Source of the DNA: an uncultured Muriicola sp.
GTDB taxonomy: Bacteria; Bacteroidota; Bacteroidia; Flavobacteriales; Flavobacteriaceae
Direction of reading: 5' to 3'
NCBI RefSeq assembly: GCF_947258935.1
Contig: NZ_CAMYKH010000040.1
Span: 1-33,409 of the forward strand
Length of the DNA stretch: 33,409 nucleotides
The notes beneath the pieces were generated by a model. The model was not told where the DNA came from. It ran no database searches and saw nothing but the letters and a program-made list of their open reading frames with translations. The position numbers and the translations under genes were made by a program. Shown one piece after another: positions 24,193 through 30,480 of this stretch (positions are counted from its first letter, which is position 1; each line of letters starts with the position of its first letter).

Positions 24193-25335
24193 ATGGCTAC
24201 ATTAGATAACACTTCTTTACACTTGCCAAAAGAGAATCTGGCTGCAGAAGATTTCTTGCCCTTATTAGGCACAGATCATGTTGAACTTTATGTGGGAAAT
24301 GCCAAGCAGGCAGCCTATTATTATATGTCTGCCTGGGGATTTCAGCCTCTGGCCTATGCAGGTTTGGAAACAGGCTTAAAGGACAGGGTCTCCTATGTGG
24401 TTGAGCAAGACAAGATCAGATTGGTACTTACCTCTCCATTAAAATCTGGAGGCGATATAAACAGACATATAGATAAGCATGGTGACGGTGTAAAGGCCAT
24501 AGCTCTTTGGGTAGACGATGCCCGGAAAAGCTATAAGGAAACTGTACAACGGGGTGCAGAATCATATTTTGAACCTAAAACACTGGAAGACGAGAAAGGA
24601 GAAGTGGTTTTATCCGGGATCCACACTTATGGGGAAACAGTACATGTATTTGTAGAAAGAAGCAAGTACAAGGGCGTATTTATGCCGGGCTACAGGGCTT
24701 GGAATCCTCATTATAAACCTTCGGACGTGGGTCTTAAATTTATAGATCATATGGTGGGGAATGTGGGATGGAATGAAATGAATAAATGGTGCCAATTTTA
24801 TGCTCACGTAATGGGCTTTGCACAATTGGTCTCTTTTGATGATAAGGATATATCAACGGAGTATACCGCATTAATGAGCAAGGTGATGAGTAACGGGAAT
24901 GGGCGGATAAAATTTCCGATCAATGAACCCGCTGAAGGCAGAAAGAAATCGCAGATAGAAGAATATATTGAATTCTACAACGGGGCCGGCGTTCAGCACA
25001 TGGCAATGGCTACTGATAACATTATTGAAACGGTCTCTTCATTGCGAGATCGCGGGGTAGAATTTCTCACTGTTCCTGTCTCTTATTACGAAGATGTATT
25101 AGACAGAGTAGGTGAAATTGATGAGGACCTGGCTCCCTTAAGGGATTTAGGAATCCTGATTGACCGTGATGATGAAGGATATTTACTTCAGATCTTTACC
25201 AAACCTATCTTAGACAGGCCCACAATGTTCATTGAGATCATTCAACGTAAAGGAGCCAAGTCATTTGGAAAAGGAAACTTTAAAGCTCTTTTTGAAGCTA
25301 TTGAAAGAGAACAGGAATCTAGAGGTACGCTCTAA
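24193..25335 (+). CDS. hppD: 4-hydroxyphenylpyruvate dioxygenase
   Basis: The 380-residue Fe(II) enzyme turns 4-hydroxyphenylpyruvate into homogentisate in tyrosine breakdown. The two vicinal-oxygen-chelate halves are clear (DHVELYVGNAKQAAYYYMSAWGFQPLAYAGLETG and IDHMVGNVGWNEMNKWCQFYAHVMGF). The iron ligands are His186 (IDHMVGN), His269 (VQHMAMAT) and Glu348 (TMFIEIIQRKG). The substrate-binding C-terminal helix is KGNFKALFEAIEREQESRGTL. No homogentisate dioxygenase is in the window. The 208-base gap before it has no convincing TAnnTTTG box. An apparent small RNA gene lies about 100 bases downstream. Confidence 0.96.
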   Translation: MATLDNTSLHLPKENLAAEDFLPLLGTDHVELYVGNAKQAAYYYMSAWGFQPLAYAGLETGLKDRVSYVVEQDKIRLVLTSPLKSGGDINRHIDKHGDGVKAIALWVDDARKSYKETVQRGAESYFEPKTLEDEKGEVVLSGIHTYGETVHVFVERSKYKGVFMPGYRAWNPHYKPSDVGLKFIDHMVGNVGWNEMNKWCQFYAHVMGFAQLVSFDDKDISTEYTALMSKVMSNGNGRIKFPINEPAEGRKKSQIEEYIEFYNGAGVQHMAMATDNIIETVSSLRDRGVEFLTVPVSYYEDVLDRVGEIDEDLAPLRDLGILIDRDDEGYLLQIFTKPILDRPTMFIEIIQRKGAKSFGKGNFKALFEAIEREQESRGTL

Positions 25336-25427
25336 TAAACCGCTGAATTTGGGCTCAATTTAATAAAGTATTGTTAAGAGTCTAGTAAATTTACGTTAAA
25401 ACGAAATGCATTTTCATGAAGATGTAG

Positions 25428-25435
25428 TAGATTTG
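25428..25435 (+). promoter_or_regulatory. -7 promoter box for the candidate sRNA
   Basis: TAGATTTG fits TAnnTTTG exactly and sits six bases before the first stem at 25441, the spacing expected for a transcription start there. Confidence 0.6.
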
Positions 25436-25440
25436 TTGTC

Positions 25441-25543
25441 ATAAGGGGTGGTTCCCTTATAACTTTAAGTATTGGTTTTTCATAATTTAAAGTTTGGTTG
25501 GTTATTTAGGAAAAAGCTCCGGCACTTGTCGGGGCTTTTTTTT
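25441..25543 (+). ncRNA. Candidate three-hairpin small RNA
   Basis: The segment starts just after a TAnnTTTG promoter box and ends in a terminator. Three stems follow in order. First, ATAAGGG (25441-25447) with CCCTTAT (25454-25460), loop GTGGTT. Second, AACTTTAAGT (25461-25470) with ATTTAAAGTT (25485-25494), ten pairs including one G-U, loop of 14. Third, the terminator AAAAAGCTCCG (25511-25521) with CGGGGCTTTTT (25530-25540). No ORF of note is inside. Predicted length is about 100 nt, and I do not recognise the family. Confidence 0.65.
25511..25543 (+). terminator. Rho-independent terminator of the candidate sRNA
   Basis: An 11-bp stem with one G-U pair, loop GCACTTGT, and eight Ts (25536-25543). 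It lies 176 bases after the hppD stop, so it could also end hppD read-through transcription. Confidence 0.88.
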
Positions 25544-25588
25544 ATGGACAAGTTTGGAATAAAATTTGTTTAATTAACGTTATCGACA

Positions 25589-25617
25589 TTGTCATCAGTG
25601 CTGAATTACTAATTTTG
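25589..25617 (+). promoter_or_regulatory. Promoter of the DUF3108-kynA-M23-pgi run
   Basis: TTG at 25589-25591 and TAATTTTG at 25610-25617, separated by 18 bases, match the Bacteroidota -33/-7 pattern. The -7 box ends 13 bases before the ATG at 25631, giving a very short leader. Confidence 0.65.
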
Positions 25618-25630
25618 AACAAAATTTCAG

Positions 25631-26413
25631 ATGAAAAGAACAACGCTCGTTTTATTCCTATTTCTCCAAGGGGTCTTAAATGCGCAGAGCATGCAAGAGT
25701 CATTCAAACCTGGAGAGTGGTTGAAATTTAGGATCCATTACGGTTTCCTAAATGCCAGCTATGCTACCTTGCATGTAAAGACAGATAGCGTAGGCGATGT
25801 TCCTGTGTACCATGTAGTAGGGATTGGAAAGACCACAGGATTTGCCAGTATCTTTTTTAAGGTAGATGATACCTATGAAAGTTATTTTGACATGGAAAAT
25901 GGTAAGCCCTACCGATTTATTCGGAAAGTAGATGAAGGAGGCTATACCAAGGATATCGAGATAAAATTCGATTACCAAAAGAAAGAAGCCCTTCTCAACG
26001 ATAAGAAGAACAATAAAAAGTTTAATTTTACTTTTGGAGAGGAGATTCAGGACCTGGTTTCTGCTTTTTATTATTTGCGAAACAATTACAAGGCTAAGGA
26101 TCTGGTGATAGGTGAGTCTATAGATCTCAATATGCTCTATGACGATGACGGTATCTTTAAGTTTAAATTGAAATATCTCGGGAAGGAGATCCTTAAAACT
26201 AAGTTTGGCAAAGTAGAATGCCTCAGTTTTAGGCCTTATGTACAATCTGGACGGATTTTTAAGGAACAGGAGAGCCTCACCTTATGGGTCTCAAATGACC
26301 TAAATAAGATTCCGATCAGAATTAAGGCCGATCTGGCCGTGGGATCGCTAAAAGCCGATCTTGATGGATATAATGGACTAAAACATCAGTTCAAGATCAT
26401 AATGGACGAATAA
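25631..26413 (+). CDS. DUF3108 exported protein
   Basis: The 260-residue product has a signal peptide (MKRTTLVLFLFLQGVLNAQ). An all-beta DUF3108 body follows: FKPGEWLKFRIHYGFLNASYATLHV, TTGFASIFFKVDDTYESYFD, YRFIRKVDEGGYTKDIEIKFDY, and LTLWVSNDLNKIPIRIKADLAVGSLKADL. DUF3108 proteins are periplasmic and of unknown function; the fold suggests lipid or lipoprotein handling, but that is speculation. It is the first gene of a tight run, four bases before kynA. Confidence 0.88.
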   Translation: MKRTTLVLFLFLQGVLNAQSMQESFKPGEWLKFRIHYGFLNASYATLHVKTDSVGDVPVYHVVGIGKTTGFASIFFKVDDTYESYFDMENGKPYRFIRKVDEGGYTKDIEIKFDYQKKEALLNDKKNNKKFNFTFGEEIQDLVSAFYYLRNNYKAKDLVIGESIDLNMLYDDDGIFKFKLKYLGKEILKTKFGKVECLSFRPYVQSGRIFKEQESLTLWVSNDLNKIPIRIKADLAVGSLKADLDGYNGLKHQFKIIMDE

Positions 26414-26417
26414 AGCG

Positions 26418-27383
26418 ATGAAAGACAAAGAGCAGATAGATTCCCAGATCATAAAATTAGCAGAGAAATACAAGGATTCTGGACAGGACCTAAGCTCTTA
26501 TCTGGATGGTTTATTGTACCAACGCTACCTTACCTATTGGGACTATATTCATCTGGATACACTTTTAAGCTTACAGGTTCCACGTACCTACTTCCCCGAT
26601 GAGGAGATATTTATCATGTATCATCAGATCACAGAACTTTACTTTAAACTCATTATTCACGAACAAAAACAGATCGTGGATGACCAGTCTCAAGAGGTAG
26701 ATCATTTTATAGAAAAAGCAAATCGGATCAACAATTATTACAAGGCCCTTATCTCTTCCTTTAGTATCATGATCAATGGCATGGAACGTGAGCAATTCCT
26801 TCGCTATAGGATGGCCCTATTACCATCGAGCGGATTTCAGTCTGCACAGTACCGAATGATCGAGATCTATGCCACCCCGCTTGAAAATCTTGTATATGAT
26901 CCTGAAAGGGATCAGTTTTCCAAAGACAATGCCATCGAAGATCTTTATGAACATATTTATTGGAAGAAAGGAGCAACAGATCGTAGTACTGGGGAAAAGA
27001 CATTAACTCTTAAGCAATTCGAATACAGATATACTCCTAGGTTTATCCGTATCGCCAAAGAGGTGCAAGGAAATACCATCTACCATAAATACCTGAAATT
27101 ACCAGAAAAAGGCAGAAATAATAAAGCCTTAATTGATGCGTTAAGAAAGATGGACCTGAATGCCAATGTAAATTGGCCACTGATGCATATGGGATCTGCC
27201 TACAGGTATTTGAATAAGGGCGATAAAGCTATTGAAGCAACCGGCGGAACTAATTGGAAAGAATATCTGCCACCAAGTTTTCAAAAGGTGGTGTTTTTTC
27301 CGAAATTGCACAGCAAACAAGATTTAAATAATTGGGGGAAACAATGGGTAGACCATCTATTTAACCCTGAAAAAGTTTTATAA
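26418..27383 (+). CDS. kynA: Tryptophan 2,3-dioxygenase
   Basis: The 321-residue haem enzyme opens the tryptophan indole ring to N-formylkynurenine. Typical features are the early helix SSYLDGLLYQRYLTYWDYIHLDTLLSLQ, the active-site EEIFIMYHQITELYFKLIIHE (His69), SGFQSAQYRMIE, and the haem-ligand His257 in WPLMHMGSAYRYL. It sits four bases after the DUF3108 gene and four before the M23 gene. With hppD nearby, the region holds two aromatic-amino-acid dioxygenases; kynureninase and formamidase are not in the window. Confidence 0.95.
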   Translation: MKDKEQIDSQIIKLAEKYKDSGQDLSSYLDGLLYQRYLTYWDYIHLDTLLSLQVPRTYFPDEEIFIMYHQITELYFKLIIHEQKQIVDDQSQEVDHFIEKANRINNYYKALISSFSIMINGMEREQFLRYRMALLPSSGFQSAQYRMIEIYATPLENLVYDPERDQFSKDNAIEDLYEHIYWKKGATDRSTGEKTLTLKQFEYRYTPRFIRIAKEVQGNTIYHKYLKLPEKGRNNKALIDALRKMDLNANVNWPLMHMGSAYRYLNKGDKAIEATGGTNWKEYLPPSFQKVVFFPKLHSKQDLNNWGKQWVDHLFNPEKVL

Positions 27384-27387
27384 GACT

Positions 27388-28668
27388 ATGCATAAATACT
27401 GGGGCCTCTTTTTAGCATGTATTCTCTTATCTTCTTGTGGAGAGGATAAAACAAGTACAACAAACCTGGATAAGCTTGCTGAAGTACCAAAGGTTGTAAT
27501 ACCAAAACATACAAAGAAATACGGGTTTAACCTCAGTGAGTTTGATGTAGTGGAAGATACTATTCGCAGGGGAGATATTTTTGGGAACCTGATGACCCGA
27601 AACAAGGTAGATTATCCCAAGATCTATGAGCTCACACAAAAATTTAAAGACACTTTTGATGTACGGAGGATACGTGTAGGGAATCCTTATACCATTCTCA
27701 GATCAAAGGACACCTCTCAGGTAGCACAGATCTTTATTTATGAGAACGACCCAATAAATTACACAATTGTTGATTTCCGTGATTCAGTGTTGGCATACAA
27801 AGGGAGGAAAGAAGTGAAATTGGTGCAACGGGAAGCATCGGGGGTAATCCCGCAAGGGGGTTCCTTATCTGATGTCATCGTGAAACAAAACATAGATTAT
27901 CTGATGGTGAACGAATTGTCCGGGATCTATGCCTGGACCATTGATTTTTTTAAACTCGATGCCGGAGATAAGTTCCGTATCATTTTTGATGAGAAGTATA
28001 TCAATGACAGTATATATGCCGGAGCAGGATCCATAAAAGCAGCTTATTTTGAACATAAAGGCGAACCCTTTTATGCTTTTTCCTATCATAATGACTCACT
28101 GGATATTCAGGAATATTATGACAACGAATCTAACAATCTGCGCCGCACATTTCTAAGGGCTCCTCTTAAATTTGGTCGACTTTCCTCCAGGTATAATTTG
28201 AAAAGGAAGATACGTTACTACGGATACAAAGTAAGACCGCATAAAGGCACAGATTATGCTGCACCCATTGGCACACCAATCTTAGCTACTGCAGATGGAA
28301 TGGTCACAGAATCTACCAGGAGAGGGGGAAATGGGAAATATGTAAAGATCCGTCATAACGGTACCTATAGTACCCAATACTTGCATATGAAAGCTCAAAA
28401 CGTAAAAAAGGGGCAATATGTAAAACAAGGTGATGTTATTGGCTGGATAGGAATGACCGGGAACACCGGAGGTCCTCATGTATGCTATCGTTTCTGGAGA
28501 AACGAAAGGCAAGTAGACCCACTTCGTGAAAAACTCCCTGCTGCCGAACCACTGGCTGAGGCATTAAGGCCCGCATTCTACGAATATATGAATCCGATAA
28601 AGACGCAATTAGATTGTATAGAATTTCAGGAAGAACCTTCAGAAAAGCTACTAACACTTAATCCCTAA
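27388..28668 (+). CDS. M23-family peptidoglycan metallopeptidase (lipoprotein)
   Basis: The 426-residue envelope protein has lipobox LLSSC (Cys17). A long beta-rich N-terminal part (about 60-250) contains an Opacity-A/LysM-like [15 protein letters not shown] segment and a [12 protein letters not shown] helix. The C-terminal LytM/M23 domain (about 270-385) has zinc ligands His285 and Asp289 (HKGTDYAAP) and the catalytic His333 (TQYLHMK). The third-ligand motif, usually HxH, here reads HVC (364-366; [10 protein letters not shown]). The family cuts peptide crosslinks in the cell wall. It is one base before pgi and co-transcribed with kynA. Confidence 0.9.
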   Translation: MHKYWGLFLACILLSSCGEDKTSTTNLDKLAEVPKVVIPKHTKKYGFNLSEFDVVEDTIRRGDIFGNLMTRNKVDYPKIYELTQKFKDTFDVRRIRVGNPYTILRSKDTSQVAQIFIYENDPINYTIVDFRDSVLAYKGRKEVKLVQREASGVIPQGGSLSDVIVKQNIDYLMVNELSGIYAWTIDFFKLDAGDKFRIIFDEKYINDSIYAGAGSIKAAYFEHKGEPFYAFSYHNDSLDIQEYYDNESNNLRRTFLRAPLKFGRLSSRYNLKRKIRYYGYKVRPHKGTDYAAPIGTPILATADGMVTESTRRGGNGKYVKIRHNGTYSTQYLHMKAQNVKKGQYVKQGDVIGWIGMTGNTGGPHVCYRFWRNERQVDPLREKLPAAEPLAEALRPAFYEYMNPIKTQLDCIEFQEEPSEKLLTLNP

Positions 28669-28669
28669 A

Positions 28670-30307
28670 ATGTCCTTAGAGAACATTAATCCAACTACTA
28701 CCTCCGCCTGGAGAAAACTAACAGAGCATTACAACGAAAATAAAGAGAAGCAACTAAAGGATCTTTTTAAAAAGGATCCAAAAAGGGCTACTTTATTTAC
28801 CAGACAGTGGAATGATTTCCTGCTCGATTTCTCCAAGAACAGGATCACAAATACTACGTTGGAACATCTCCTGGACCTGGCCAAAGAAGTGAAGCTGGCC
28901 GATGCCATTACAAAGTATTTCGAGGGTGATATTATCAATGAAACAGAAGCCAGGGCAGTATTGCATACCGCCTTACGTGCCGGGAAAGACGATGTTATTA
29001 TTGTTGACGGAGTCAATGTTGTTCCTGAGGTCTATGAAGTTCGAAACCATATCAGGGAATTCTCCGAAGTGGTTATATCAGGCAAAAAAAAGGGGTATAC
29101 CGGGAAGGCATTTACCGATGTAGTGAATATTGGTATTGGCGGATCAGATCTTGGTCCGGTGATGGTCACCGAAGCGCTGAAGTATTATAAAAACCACCTA
29201 AGAACCCATTTTGTAAGCAATATAGACGGGGATCATGTACAGGAGATCTTAAAGGAACTGAATCCGGAGACCACCCTTTTTGTTATTGTCTCCAAGACCT
29301 TTACCACCCAGGAAACCCTTACTAATGCTCTGACCATTAAAGACTGGTTCTTACAAAAGGCATCATCTGATGATATTGCACATCATTTTGCAGCGGTCTC
29401 AACTAATACAGAAAAAATAGCTGAATTTGGGATCACTGAAGAAAATGTATTCCCTATGTGGGACTGGGTAGGAGGACGATTTTCCCTTTGGAGCGCCGTT
29501 GGTTTATCTGTCGCCCTTGCAATTGGGCCAAAACATTTTGAAGAGCTACTTCAGGGAGCACATGAGATGGATGGCCACTTTAAAAATACAGAATTCAAGG
29601 ATAACATGCCCGTTCTTATGGGCTTGTTAAGTGTCTGGTACAACAATTTTTACAAGGCTGAGACAGAAGCTATTATTCCCTATACTCAATACCTCAGTAG
29701 ATTTTCAGCCTATTTTCAGCAGGGCATCATGGAAAGCAACGGGAAAAGTACAGACAGGAATGGCAACCCTGTTACCTATCAGACAGGAACCATTATCTGG
29801 GGAGAACCGGGCACCAATGCCCAACATGCTTTTTTCCAATTAATACATCAGGGTACAAAACTTATTCCTGCCGACTTTATTGGTTTTAAAGACTCACTTT
29901 ATGGGAATACAGACCATCATCAGAAGCTTATGGCCAATTTCTTCGCCCAGACTGAAGCTTTGATGAATGGAAAAACAGCCGATGAGGTAAGACTAGAACT
30001 GGAAGCCAAGGGCATGGCAGAGGAAGATATCAAAGAGCTTGTACCTTTTAAGGTATTCGAAGGGAACAAACCTACCAATACCCTCCTGATCAACAAATTG
30101 ACACCAACCAGTCTGGGCGCGCTTATTGCCTTATATGAACACAAGATCTTTGTTCAGGGAGTACTCTGGAATATTTTTAGTTATGACCAATGGGGGGTAG
30201 AATTAGGAAAACAACTAGCTGCCACTACACTAAAAGACATACAGGGTTCCGAAATCGCTAAACACGACACTTCTACATTGCAATTATTGCAACATTTTAA
30301 GAAATAA
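28670..30307 (+). CDS. pgi: Glucose-6-phosphate isomerase
   Basis: The 545-residue enzyme interconverts glucose-6-P and fructose-6-P. Visible are [19 protein letters not shown], the phosphate loop [33 protein letters not shown], the [14 protein letters not shown] segment, [18 protein letters not shown] with the catalytic His/Glu, and [11 protein letters not shown] near the end. The length is normal for the long bacterial form. It begins one base after the M23 stop and is the last gene of the run. No clear terminator follows in the 172 bases before the next gene. Confidence 0.96.
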   Translation: MSLENINPTTTSAWRKLTEHYNENKEKQLKDLFKKDPKRATLFTRQWNDFLLDFSKNRITNTTLEHLLDLAKEVKLADAITKYFEGDIINETEARAVLHTALRAGKDDVIIVDGVNVVPEVYEVRNHIREFSEVVISGKKKGYTGKAFTDVVNIGIGGSDLGPVMVTEALKYYKNHLRTHFVSNIDGDHVQEILKELNPETTLFVIVSKTFTTQETLTNALTIKDWFLQKASSDDIAHHFAAVSTNTEKIAEFGITEENVFPMWDWVGGRFSLWSAVGLSVALAIGPKHFEELLQGAHEMDGHFKNTEFKDNMPVLMGLLSVWYNNFYKAETEAIIPYTQYLSRFSAYFQQGIMESNGKSTDRNGNPVTYQTGTIIWGEPGTNAQHAFFQLIHQGTKLIPADFIGFKDSLYGNTDHHQKLMANFFAQTEALMNGKTADEVRLELEAKGMAEEDIKELVPFKVFEGNKPTNTLLINKLTPTSLGALIALYEHKIFVQGVLWNIFSYDQWGVELGKQLAATTLKDIQGSEIAKHDTSTLQLLQHFKK

Positions 30308-30382
30308 AATTTAAGATCCTAAACGTTAATAAATATTAAGAAATGTTCTTTAATTAAGACTTTCTTATTGCAAATATTATGT

Positions 30383-30390
30383 TAAATTTG
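30383..30390 (+). promoter_or_regulatory. -7 promoter box for the Oar-like receptor
   Basis: TAAATTTG fits TAnnTTTG; a TTTC at 30361-30364 lies 18 bases upstream. This predicts a leader of about 85 bases before the ATG at 30481. Confidence 0.6.
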
Positions 30391-30407
30391 GTGACCTTAA
30401 TTTAACA

Positions 30408-30453
30408 CTGTCGTAATGTAAAAGTCCTTTAATTATGGCACTTTTACAGACAG
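30408..30453 (+). promoter_or_regulatory. Long hairpin in the 5' leader of the receptor gene
   Basis: CTGTC (30408-30412) pairs with GACAG (30449-30453). After a GTAA bulge, TGTAAAAGTCC (30417-30427) pairs with GG and ACTTTTACA (30437-30448, one bulged C), loop TTTAATTAT. This gives about 16 base pairs in the predicted mRNA leader, starting about 10 bases after the expected transcription start. Confidence 0.65.
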
Positions 30454-30480
30454 AATAATAACCAATTAACACGAGAACAA

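Noticed and set aside
25748..26245. 165-codon open frame on the minus strand inside the DUF3108 gene
   Set aside because: Antisense to a clear exported protein; hydrophobic composition is a by-product of the opposite strand's codons.
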